Source: Bdellovibrionota bacterium
Lineage (GTDB): Bacteria > Bdellovibrionota > UBA1018 > CAUJDS01
Direction of reading: 5' to 3'
Length of the DNA: 64,000 nucleotides
Assembly: GCA_963169695.1 (NCBI GenBank)
Contig: CAUJDS010000063.1
Span: 1 to 64,000, forward strand
Below, piece by piece: positions 47,172-54,472 of this stretch. The notes under the pieces are model-generated. The model searched no databases. It worked only from the letters and a program-made list of their open reading frames with translations, and had not been told where the DNA came from. The position numbers and the translations under genes were made by a program. Within the stretch, counting starts at the first letter, position 1; the number at the start of each line of letters is the position of its first letter.

Positions 47172-48025
47172 AACCTTTTGAATCGACGTTGCGGCGAACG
47201 GTTTAAATAAAATAAATACTTTTGGCTCGGGTTTGCAGGAATCGCTATCTGCCTCTGTCTCATAGGTTGCCTAATCGAAAGACCTTGGCCTTGAGGGCGA
47301 GCAATTTGCTGCTCCGGATTTTCGTAGGCAAACACTATGTCGGTAAGAACCTTCATCAACTCAGAAAAGGTCTGTCCATTCTGAGTCAACAGTCCGTTAT
47401 GAAGTTCAATAAAATTCTGGCGAGAAAAAGGTCCGATATAGTGTGCTGCCTTTAATGTTTTCGGCATAAGACACCATAGAGGAAACTCAAATCCGAAATC
47501 AAAAAACACGGGACCACTGCACGCAGACCACTCTTTTAGGAGCGAGCACTCATCAAGAACGGATGGAATCCGAGCGAGGTTAATGCCTTGGACTATCGGT
47601 TTTGCGTTTTTCAAGAATAGATGGAATCGTGACAAATCATTTTTTCTCTTCAATCCATCGACTACCCACACCAAATTATTGCCATAAAATTTATTTCGAG
47701 CCTGTCGTTCTTCTGGATTTAAGGACGAGTGTTGGAACTCGAGGATATAATCCGCTTTAGTTTTCACGTCCGCGATATGCCATTCGCCATCGTCTGCTCT
47801 GTGGCGGATCTCTTGCCACTCGGTAGGAAAATGGTTCTTCCAAGAGCGATGCCACTCCGTTTCGTTCTCCCACCAGTGGTCGCATTCGCAATTCACCTTG
47901 TGACGCCAATGCTTCACCTTTTTAATCCCGCATACCGGGATCATCGGCTTTTCACAACCAACGCATAGGCCGGTTAGTTCCTTCTCGGCCTCTTTCTTTT
48001 CGCCGTCTACAAGCGCAAATCTCAT
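47168..48025 (-). CDS. CoiA-like competence protein
   Basis: A 285-residue protein. The N-terminus has a Cys pair (CVGCEKPM) and C-E-C-D-H-W-W near a His-rich stretch (KHWRHK), suggesting a zinc site. The core E-W-H-R-S-W-K-N, D-V-K-T-K-A-D-Y-I-L-E-F-Q-H-S-S, R-Q-A-R-N-K-F-Y fits the CoiA nuclease-like family: D then E-x-Q, with R and Y to follow. CoiA was first found in Gram-positive competence, but many island members act in unknown ways. Divergent from the CGNR gene, with an operator-like site between. Confidence 0.7.
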   Translation of the reverse strand: MRFALVDGEKKEAEKELTGLCVGCEKPMIPVCGIKKVKHWRHKVNCECDHWWENETEWHRSWKNHFPTEWQEIRHRADDGEWHIADVKTKADYILEFQHSSLNPEERQARNKFYGNNLVWVVDGLKRKNDLSRFHLFLKNAKPIVQGINLARIPSVLDECSLLKEWSACSGPVFFDFGFEFPLWCLMPKTLKAAHYIGPFSRQNFIELHNGLLTQNGQTFSELMKVLTDIVFAYENPEQQIARPQGQGLSIRQPMRQRQIAIPANPSQKYLFYLNRSPQRRFKRF

Positions 48026-48040
48026 TCCTCACCCCTTCTG

Positions 48041-48069
48041 TTGAAAAATCTATTTTTTTGATGTAACAC
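48041..48069 (+). promoter_or_regulatory. Promoter of the CGNR gene
   Basis: TTGAAA at 48041-48046, a 17-base spacer and TAACAC at 48064-48069. The -10 element lies inside the first half-site of the adjacent inverted repeat. Confidence 0.5.
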
Positions 48070-48127
48070 TTTATCTCATTAAAAGCGTTACGCCTTCAAG
48101 GGGGTGAATTTTTGAAAAAAGCGTTAC
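48063..48127. promoter_or_regulatory. Operator-like cluster of three GTAACnCTTT half-sites
   Basis: GTAACACTTT (48063-48072) faces AAAGCGTTAC (48082-48091) as an inverted repeat with nine bases between. A second direct copy of AAAGCGTTAC is at 48118-48127, over the first codons of the CGNR gene. Nine of ten positions pair between the inverted arms. A regulator binding here would cover the -10 element and the start codon. Autoregulation by the CGNR protein is a guess. Confidence 0.55.
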
Positions 48128-48639
48128 AGGAGGAGAAAGAGCCTTTTTTACTTTATAGGAAGGGCGAACTTATTGGCTGGGGCGACAATGACGTCAAAAA
48201 CTTGATCGAGGCTGCGAATGCAGCTGTCATAAACGAAGAAACAAAAACTCGAAAACTCACCTACGATGAGTATGTCAAAATCATCATTCACGATTGGTTT
48301 GAGATTTTCGTGAATGATGGAATAACCGAAAAAGCCATCAAACACCTAAATGCGCGAATCCAGCATATTCGTTTCCATCATGTTTTAAAGTATTCAGAAA
48401 AAGGTCTGCCTTATTGGCGATACATTGCGGATTCACAATCTGTGATGAGCGATCCGGAGCTTCAATCGGCCTACGGCATCACTCATCTATTGTCGATTGG
48501 GGCACTTAAAGACTTAAAGCGTTGTGGATTAAAGGAATGCCAGAAGTTCTTCATTGGCAGATCCAACGTTAGATGGTGTTCAAAATCTTGCGGCTCTCTC
48601 CATCGGGTCCGGCTGAAGCGAAAACGAGATAAAGAATGA
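48112..48639 (+). CDS. CGNR zinc-finger domain protein
   Basis: A 175-residue protein. The start is TTG at 48112, with AAGGGGGTGA upstream. The C-terminal 40 residues form a CGNR-type zinc finger: L-K-R-C-G-L-K-E-C-Q-K-F-F, then R-W-C-S-K-S-C-G-S, ending in a basic R-L-K-R-K-R. The first 120 residues are alpha/beta and resemble the stress-sensor part of CGNR (ABATE) regulators only weakly. Probably a transcription factor. Its promoter region carries a clear inverted repeat. Confidence 0.75.
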   Translation: MKKALQEEKEPFLLYRKGELIGWGDNDVKNLIEAANAAVINEETKTRKLTYDEYVKIIIHDWFEIFVNDGITEKAIKHLNARIQHIRFHHVLKYSEKGLPYWRYIADSQSVMSDPELQSAYGITHLLSIGALKDLKRCGLKECQKFFIGRSNVRWCSKSCGSLHRVRLKRKRDKE

Positions 48640-48691
48640 AACTGATTGATCGGCTGCTTTCAGCTACATCAGACCCAATTAAGATCTGATT

Positions 48692-49027
48692 TTATGCTGC
48701 TTTCGATTTCAGAGCATTCAAAAAATCAGCTGCGGTCTCGAATATGATGAGTTCAAAACTGCAATCACGACATAAATTTTCAACAGTACTTACCATGAGG
48801 TGACCAGAAAGGTTGAATATCACGAGTCTTCGCATTCCTACAGCCCGTTTGATGAGTTCTTCTATAAATACCAACCCACCAAGATCCCAATCTACGCTGA
48901 CCGTGTTAAAGCTCTCGCCTGATAAACGGCCTACCGCTCCATGTCGATTTTCCTCGAAAAGAGAGTCAGTTATATTAATTCGTTTTTGAAAATAACTGAG
49001 ATCGTTTGCAGCAAGTAGTGATCGCAT
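48692..49027 (-). CDS. Small protein, possibly STAS-like
   Basis: A 111-residue protein with a strong ribosome site (GAGGAGG, seven bases before the ATG). The sequence RRLVIFNLSGHLMVSTVENLCRD and the end FELIIFETAADFLNALK recall the strand-helix pattern of STAS anti-sigma antagonists, but the phosphorylated Ser motif is not clear. No neighbour supports a sigma-regulation role. Unrecognised with confidence. Confidence 0.5.
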   Translation of the reverse strand: MRSLLAANDLSYFQKRINITDSLFEENRHGAVGRLSGESFNTVSVDWDLGGLVFIEELIKRAVGMRRLVIFNLSGHLMVSTVENLCRDCSFELIIFETAADFLNALKSKAA

Positions 49028-49522
49028 AGTTGTTCCTCCTCATAGCTCTTAGAGCCAGCCCATCTCTTATCGACAAAAAAATGATCAAGGTTTAGTTCAT
49101 CTCTGATCTGCATCTGCGTTATATCCAACGTCAGTTTTATGAATTCTCGGCAACAGGCGCCTGTGGCACGTTTTGGACGAGGCACTGGAGGACCTCGGCC
49201 CATGCGCCGGGTAGCCCGACCAGGGCCAGGCCAGAGCAAAAGGTTTAGCACCTCTTTTTGAGATTTAATTTATTCAGCATCTTAATGGATACCGTTATCG
49301 TCAGGGATTTGTGATTAACATTGCTCAGCCGGGTTTCCTTTTCCACCTTGATAAAAGTACACTTCAGAGGTCATATAGTTCACTTCTGTATCTCGCGGGC
49401 ATGTGTTGATGTAATGGCAGCAGGTCTATATCTAAACACCTGAAAATAGAGCATCGAGGCAAGTAGAAGACACGATGTTAAAACTGGAACGAAGAAACCT
49501 GCGTCCTAATTCAAAAAATGAT
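49028..49522. other. 495-base gap with a GC-rich patch
   Basis: No supported gene. Positions about 49155-49240 are markedly richer in G and C than the surrounding AT-rich DNA; the rest has scattered stops in all frames. It may contain debris of a past insertion. Confidence 0.4.
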
Positions 49523-49882
49523 TTACTTTTTGACATCCACCAGATACCGACAAAAACATTTATTGCACGTTAAGCGCAGATTTTCATCCAATAAAAATTC
49601 GCTTTTAAAAACCTGTTTACATTCAATACAAGGACAAGGCTCTACAAAATGCAAACGATAGACAATCGCATAAGCTTTAACTCCAAGCACAACTGACAAA
49701 ATTAAAAATAGTGGCACCAAAAAGAAATGCAGCACCGGAATAAATACCGCTGCAAGTCCCAATAGAAAAAATGACCCAAACTTTCGCATTGAAATCTTAA
49801 ATCGTTCTAACGACGACAATTTAATCAACCGCGCTTCGGGCAGCATAAACTTAGACTGATCGCTGGATAATATTATTTTCAT
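49523..49882 (-). CDS. Small membrane protein with zinc-ribbon-like Cys pairs
   Basis: A 119-residue protein from the ATG at 49882, just after the ClC gene's stop; a longer start at 49933 would overlap that gene. Residues about 35-75 form one or two membrane helices (FFLLGLAAVFIPVLHFFLVP). The C-terminus has C-P-C-I-E-C-K and, 20 residues later, C-N-K-C-F-C, a likely zinc ribbon. Role unknown; probably cotranscribed with the ClC channel gene. Confidence 0.55.
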   Translation of the reverse strand: MKIILSSDQSKFMLPEARLIKLSSLERFKISMRKFGSFFLLGLAAVFIPVLHFFLVPLFLILSVVLGVKAYAIVYRLHFVEPCPCIECKQVFKSEFLLDENLRLTCNKCFCRYLVDVKK

Positions 49883-49883
49883 T

Positions 49884-51641
49884 CTAAGTTTTACCCAATT
49901 TAAAAAAGCACTCACGCTTTTGTTCAAGTTCATGGTGATTTAAATGCGATTTCAAAAGATCACTGCGTGTAACAATACCCAGTATCTTTCCGGATTCAGA
50001 TTTAGAAACCACGGGTAATCGTCCAATTCCAAGGGCTGCCATTTTTTCGGCGGCTTCACGACAGGATTGGTGAGGTTGGATTGTAATCATATTTTCATTC
50101 GCTATATCTTCGGCCGTATCAACTGCGTTCGCTTTATCTTGTAATTTATATCCCAGCACATCCGAGGCGGTAATCATTCCAACCAGATTTCCCGCTTGAT
50201 CCACGACGGGATAACCCCGATATTTTTTATTTCCTGTAAAATAATCGGCAACAATTCTTTCGACCGGATAGGCGGCCGGTATTGTTTGCACCGGTTTTGT
50301 CATCACCTCGGCCACACTGACAACTTCAAGTGGATCAACGTTGTACTCGCGAAAAATATCGTACCCACGACGCGCCACTTTTTCGGTTAAGATAGATCGG
50401 CGCATAATCCAAACTGTGATCGCATACGATGCGATTGACGCAATCAGCAGCGGCAGTAAAACATCTGAATCTTTTGTCAGTTCAAGACAAAAGATAATAG
50501 CTGTAAATGGCGATCGCATCATGCCACCCATGATGGCGCCCATTCCAATTAACGCCCAAACGCCTGTCGGTAAATCGCCTGGTAACACTGGACCTAATAA
50601 CGAGCCAAGCGCGCAGCCAAAAATTAAAAGTGGTGCTAGCACACCGCCAGACGTTCCCGACGCCAGCGCAACAATCCAGATTAAGCCCTTCACTGCAAAT
50701 AAAATCAGTAAATTTGATGGTGGAATTTGTCCATTTAACAGATCACCAATTACATCATACCCGACACCCAGCGCACGCGGCTGGAAGTAACCGCCTATTC
50801 CCACAATCAATCCGCCCAAGGCTGGCCACCACATCCAATGAATGGGAAGTTTGGCAAACATATCTTCTAACATATAAAGTGTTTTACTAAGTCCTGCAGA
50901 AAATACTCCAGTAGCCACACCTAAACCTGCGGCCGCAATTAAAGCTAAATCACTAAATACGCCGTGATGCTCAAGTGTAAATATGGGTCCCGCACCCAGT
51001 AAATGCACACGCACTAAAGCCGCACAAGAACTTGCAATCGCCACCGGAATCAAACTGCGTGGTTTCCATTCGAATAATAGTAATTCAACAGCTAAAAAAA
51101 CCGCAGCAATTGGAGTCGCAAACACCGCCGACATTCCCGCAGCCGCGCCGGCCACCAACAAACATTTTCTTTCTGCTGAGGTCAGATGAAAAAATTGCGC
51201 TAGTAACGAGCCCACCGCTCCGCCTGTCATAATGATGGGACCTTCGGCGCCAAACGGACCGCCAGAGCCAATCGAAATCGCTGACGAAAAAGGTTTTAAA
51301 ATCGCAACCTTAGGCTGCATAATACTTTTGCCGAATAAAATCGCCTCAAGCGCTTCGGGAATTCCGTGACCACGAATTTTTTCAGAACCAAAACGTGCCA
51401 TAAGGCCGATAATTAATCCGCCAACAACCGGAACAAAAATAAATAAAATTCCCCAGTGTTCCATCGATGGTGCTTTTGAAACCAAAGAAAATTCACCGTA
51501 ATAAAAAAGATTGGTAAATAAGGCGATCAGCATCAAAAGTGCTTTTGCGACAAAGGCCGCAATAAAACCAATCACCATGGCGATCGCACTTAAAAGTAAT
51601 ATTCTGGAATTCCTAGAAAAGTCTCCGCGCTGATGTTTCAT
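49884..51641 (-). CDS. ClC-type chloride channel/exchanger with CBS domains
   Basis: A 585-residue membrane protein with AAGGA before the ATG. The ClC core shows GSGGPFGAEGPI, including the gating Glu used by H+/Cl- exchangers, and a later GTSGGVLAPLLIFG corresponding to the third anion-site loop. The C-terminal 130 residues contain two CBS domains (VAEVMTKPVQTIPA and PHQSCREAAEKMAALGIGRL), which sense nucleotides. Codon use and base composition are more AT-rich than in the neighbouring respiratory genes, so it may have a separate origin. Confidence 0.92.
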   Translation of the reverse strand: MKHQRGDFSRNSRILLLSAIAMVIGFIAAFVAKALLMLIALFTNLFYYGEFSLVSKAPSMEHWGILFIFVPVVGGLIIGLMARFGSEKIRGHGIPEALEAILFGKSIMQPKVAILKPFSSAISIGSGGPFGAEGPIIMTGGAVGSLLAQFFHLTSAERKCLLVAGAAAGMSAVFATPIAAVFLAVELLLFEWKPRSLIPVAIASSCAALVRVHLLGAGPIFTLEHHGVFSDLALIAAAGLGVATGVFSAGLSKTLYMLEDMFAKLPIHWMWWPALGGLIVGIGGYFQPRALGVGYDVIGDLLNGQIPPSNLLILFAVKGLIWIVALASGTSGGVLAPLLIFGCALGSLLGPVLPGDLPTGVWALIGMGAIMGGMMRSPFTAIIFCLELTKDSDVLLPLLIASIASYAITVWIMRRSILTEKVARRGYDIFREYNVDPLEVVSVAEVMTKPVQTIPAAYPVERIVADYFTGNKKYRGYPVVDQAGNLVGMITASDVLGYKLQDKANAVDTAEDIANENMITIQPHQSCREAAEKMAALGIGRLPVVSKSESGKILGIVTRSDLLKSHLNHHELEQKRECFFKLGKT

Positions 51642-51837
51642 TTTTGTTCCTTCACAGAATTATTTGCGTCACCCGATCTGTGAATACTGCCTGAACCACC
51701 AGGAAAGAAAATACGCGCCGTTTCGACGCGGCGCGCACTCCACACTGATGTCAGTTTCATTTCCGTTCGTTATTGCATTGATCGATTACTCGCCAAGCGA
51801 GGTCGCTGATTTAGTGGGGCTCATATTTATACGACCT

Positions 51838-51849
51838 TAGAGTTTGGCG
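51838..51849 (+). repeat. 12-base match to the ssrA 3' part
   Basis: TAGAGTTTGGCG is identical to 45216-45227 inside ssrA; four further bases upstream (TACG, four mismatches between) also agree. Possibly a remnant of a recombination event; short enough that chance is not excluded. The rest of 51642-51853 is without gene and holds a GC-rich inverted sequence near 51715-51745. Confidence 0.3.
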
Positions 51850-51853
51850 CGGG

Positions 51854-52231
51854 TCAGAGTTCGTTCCGCGTGGAAATGAAAATGGAGACAATCAAAAGCA
51901 AAGCTGTAACTAAGTATTTAATCCATAAGTCGTTCACCCTTGACCAAAGGAATACTACAGAAAGAATAATCATGGAAATTGCGAGAACCTTGGTGGGCCT
52001 CGCAATGGATCGGTTTTTTTCCCAATCTTTGAGTGCCTTGCCAAAAAGCGGCTGACGATAGATCCATGCGTGAGCCCTTTCAGAACTTTTAAGGAAGCAC
52101 CAAGCAGCAAGTAACAAAAAGGGTGTTGTCGGAAGCAGTGGTAAAAATACGCCGAGGGTTCCTAATCCAACAGATAAAATCCCAAGACTAAATAGGCAGA
52201 GTCTGATAACTCGGTTTTTAGCAACAGCCAT
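51854..52231 (-). CDS. ybaN: DUF454 (YbaN) family inner-membrane protein
   Basis: A 125-residue protein with two hydrophobic zones. The start is of family type: L-G-T-L-G-V-F-L-P-L-L-P-T-T-P-F-L-L-L-A-A-W-C-F, then S-S-E-R-A-H-A-W and the L-K-D-W-E segment. Last gene of the leftward respiratory operon, overlapping the FmdE-like gene by 14 bases. Family function is unknown; it is often found beside haem or respiratory genes. Confidence 0.85.
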   Translation of the reverse strand: MAVAKNRVIRLCLFSLGILSVGLGTLGVFLPLLPTTPFLLLAAWCFLKSSERAHAWIYRQPLFGKALKDWEKNRSIARPTKVLAISMIILSVVFLWSRVNDLWIKYLVTALLLIVSIFISTRNEL

Positions 52232-52838
52232 TCGGTCCAGTTAGTTCACGCGAAATTTGCGCGATCTCATCCGAGACCTTCAGAACGCTACGATGATTAT
52301 CCAAAATGGCACAGATTTCTACTCGCCACTTTTCGGGGAATGCTAATTTGCAATCAAGCTTCCCTAAGAAGTCACTCGGATCGTACTCGACGAGAACACT
52401 ATTGCCTGTTGAAACTCTACGGAAACGGACTGCTGTGGGGCCAATCTCCGAATGCCCGTAAGAAAGCAGGTCCTTACGTTTGAAATTTCCTTTCAGCCCA
52501 GGAAATCCTGACGAAGCCCATGCGCCAGTGATAAAGCTAATTACATTTGAGCGCGGGCCGGTTGCTCGTTCGTCAAGATTTGAACCAAACTCCACTTCAA
52601 GATCGCCTCGCTCACAGACTTTTGTTTCAGGAAAGAGTCGCTCTATCGCGGCCTCCGCCGTAAGAAATGCTCCTGTTATCGCGTGGCACGCGTGACCAGA
52701 CATTCGGTAGCAATCCAATAATGAAATTTCAAAACTATGCATGCTAGGTTCGGCATGCAGGAATTCGGCGAATGGTTCGTGAATGCGAATCTTACGAAGT
52801 TCCGCTATCTGTTCTAATGTCTTGGTCTCTTGATTCAT
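52218..52838 (-). CDS. FmdE-like domain protein
   Basis: A 206-residue protein, start supported by AGGAGAG. Residues about 45-65 (RMSGHACHAITGAFLTAEAA) match the FmdE G-H-x-C-x-x-x-x-x-G pattern, where the His and Cys bind metal. The C-terminal end is T-G-P-N-G-C-C. FmdE proteins were named from formylmethanofuran dehydrogenase operons, but such a pathway is not implied here. Similar genes accompany denitrification and NO-response clusters. Overlaps the haemoglobin gene by 39 bases, so it is tightly cotranscribed. Confidence 0.65.
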   Translation of the reverse strand: MNQETKTLEQIAELRKIRIHEPFAEFLHAEPSMHSFEISLLDCYRMSGHACHAITGAFLTAEAAIERLFPETKVCERGDLEVEFGSNLDERATGPRSNVISFITGAWASSGFPGLKGNFKRKDLLSYGHSEIGPTAVRFRRVSTGNSVLVEYDPSDFLGKLDCKLAFPEKWRVEICAILDNHRSVLKVSDEIAQISRELTGPNGCC

Positions 52839-53256
52839 ATTCTCTCCTAAAAAGTTCGTTCTTCATGGATAAGCCCTCACCCATTCGTTCAGAAACCAAC
52901 TTCCAGAGTGTGGCTTGTTCAGGTGTTAGATGTGTTTGAAGGGTTTCGTGAAAAATAGAAAGCCATCTTGTTAGAAGCTCACGATTAAATCCGGCGAAGA
53001 AATGTTTTAATACTGGATTGTAGTGATTGAAGAGATATGGCTTTCCCCCGAACCGAACCCACCAGAAGTGCGTGAGTCTTTGAATATGCTCGGGCCAATC
53101 ACCAACCGATCTAAAGGGCACCTGAAGGACGGGATCGAGCTGAATACGAGTATAGAAATCATCGATGACATTAAAGATATCTCTGTGCCTGAAGGGCACA
53201 CCGTTAACACTGATAAGTTCGTTTTCAGCAGGGTAGTCTTGCGCTTTCATTTTCAT
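52792..53256 (-). CDS. Group III truncated haemoglobin
   Basis: A 154-residue globin; the ATG at 53256 overlaps the stop of the cytochrome gene. Family features: F-Y-T-R-I-Q-L-D-P-V-L near residue 32, W-P-E-H-I-Q-R-L-T-H-F-W-W, Y-N-P-V-L-K-H-F-F-A-G-F and L-L-T-R-W-L-S-I-F-H-E-T-L. Truncated globins of group III bind O2 and NO and occur in cells facing nitrosative stress. Fits the NO-related operons here as an NO scavenger or sensor; catalytic partners unknown. Confidence 0.85.
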   Translation of the reverse strand: MKMKAQDYPAENELISVNGVPFRHRDIFNVIDDFYTRIQLDPVLQVPFRSVGDWPEHIQRLTHFWWVRFGGKPYLFNHYNPVLKHFFAGFNRELLTRWLSIFHETLQTHLTPEQATLWKLVSERMGEGLSMKNELFRREYESRDQDIRTDSGTS

Positions 53257-53882
53257 TCCCACTTTTGCGCATTAAGTTCCGCTTCGCCACCCCAAGATGT
53301 CGTTCTCGACTTTGTTTCGTCTTTCACTTTATTCACTAAATCTACGGTCACGAGGTCCGATTTATTTCCGAAAGAATTCCGAACGTAGGTAGCCACCGCT
53401 GCTATGTCTTCAGGTTTTAGTTGGTCTTTAAACGGTGGCATCACGCCTTGGAACTTTTGTCCCTTAACGTTGATTTCGCCTTGAAGTCCATGAAGAACAA
53501 TGGCGATCACCCGCTTAGGGGAGCCATTTACCCATTCAGATTCTGCTAACGGCGGGAATGCTCCGGGAATCCCGGCACCCGTTGCTTGATGGCAGGCCTG
53601 ACAAGTTGTAGTGAAAACCTGTTTTCCTTTTTCCATTAAAGCCGGAAGATTGTTTGCGTCCGTGCCCGCAGGACCTGTGTCACTGGCGGCGGCGAGGCCT
53701 GAAGGCTTTGTGCGGCTGTCCCCTGGAGTCATCGATGTATTGTCTGTTCGCAGAGCCAGATAAGTCGCCCCAAAACCTACAAAGAGAGCGATCAATACCA
53801 GCGGGACATTTATGAATTTTAAGGACGAACCTTCGTGCGGATCGCTTTTCTCATTTTCAAGTCGGTCTTCTTTAAAAGTCAT
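53253..53882 (-). CDS. Membrane-anchored monohaem cytochrome c
   Basis: A 209-residue protein with one N-terminal helix near residues 25-45 (FINVPLVLIALFVGFGATYLA) and one haem-binding motif C-Q-A-C-H near residue 95. The Met ligand is probably in Q-G-V-M-P-P-F. The whole haem domain is clearly related to the C-terminal domain of NirK in this window, sharing G-I-P-x-A-F-P-P-L-A and V-R-N-S-F-G-N-K. It stands where cbb3 operons have the dihaem CcoP, with no second CxxCH. Electron carrier or CcoP substitute for the oxidase is inferred. Confidence 0.88.
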   Translation of the reverse strand: MTFKEDRLENEKSDPHEGSSLKFINVPLVLIALFVGFGATYLALRTDNTSMTPGDSRTKPSGLAAASDTGPAGTDANNLPALMEKGKQVFTTTCQACHQATGAGIPGAFPPLAESEWVNGSPKRVIAIVLHGLQGEINVKGQKFQGVMPPFKDQLKPEDIAAVATYVRNSFGNKSDLVTVDLVNKVKDETKSRTTSWGGEAELNAQKWE

Positions 53883-54472
53883 TTTGTAGCCTCCGATGCT
53901 TTCACGGGATCGCGGTCGCGCTTTAAACTCATAAGGTAGGAAACAAGATTCTCCGCCTCTTCACTCGGAATAATCCACTGGTCAGTTTTGCCTGGAATAC
54001 GAATAGCGCCTGGTTTAGGAGATTCAGATGAAGTTGCGACTTCGTAGAAAAAAGGAAAGCCGGGCATAATGCTCCAGCTCACGAGAAGCCTTGGATTATA
54101 AAAATGCAAGTGGTGCCAATCTCTACTGGGTTGTCTCGAGCCGATATTGGAGAGGTCTGGCCCCGTACGCATTGTTCCTAGCAAGTGGGGTTTGTCATAG
54201 ATGTAATCCGAAGGAAGACTTGCGCGGCCCCAACCGAAAGCTTTATCGGCGCCCGCAACGGGATCTCGCACCTGTTGAGAGTGACAGTAGAGGCATCCGT
54301 TATCGATATAGGTTTTTCGGCCCTTTAATTCATTTTCTGTGTAAGGACTTTGCGCGCTCACTGCATCTTTATTGATTTCGGAAACCTGTAAACGAGGAAC
54401 GAGAATGAAAAGGAAAATGGACAAGGTGATTGTACTCGTTCCGCCAAGAACAAAAATATATGCCTTATTCAT
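53879..54472 (-). CDS. ccoO: cbb3-type oxidase monohaem subunit (CcoO/FixO-like)
   Basis: A 197-residue membrane-anchored cytochrome. The N-terminal helix (YIFVLGGTSTITLSIFLFIL) is followed by the family signature G-R-K-T-Y-I-D-N-G-C-L-Y-C-H-S-Q-Q-V-R-D with one haem c. Further family features are F-G-W-G-R-A, L-L-G-T-M-R-T-G-P-D-L-S-N-I-G and the H-x-F-Y-N-P-R-L-L-V-S-W-S-I-M-P segment. It passes electrons to CcoN. Coupled by four-base overlaps to both neighbours. Confidence 0.9.
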   Translation of the reverse strand: MNKAYIFVLGGTSTITLSIFLFILVPRLQVSEINKDAVSAQSPYTENELKGRKTYIDNGCLYCHSQQVRDPVAGADKAFGWGRASLPSDYIYDKPHLLGTMRTGPDLSNIGSRQPSRDWHHLHFYNPRLLVSWSIMPGFPFFYEVATSSESPKPGAIRIPGKTDQWIIPSEEAENLVSYLMSLKRDRDPVKASEATK

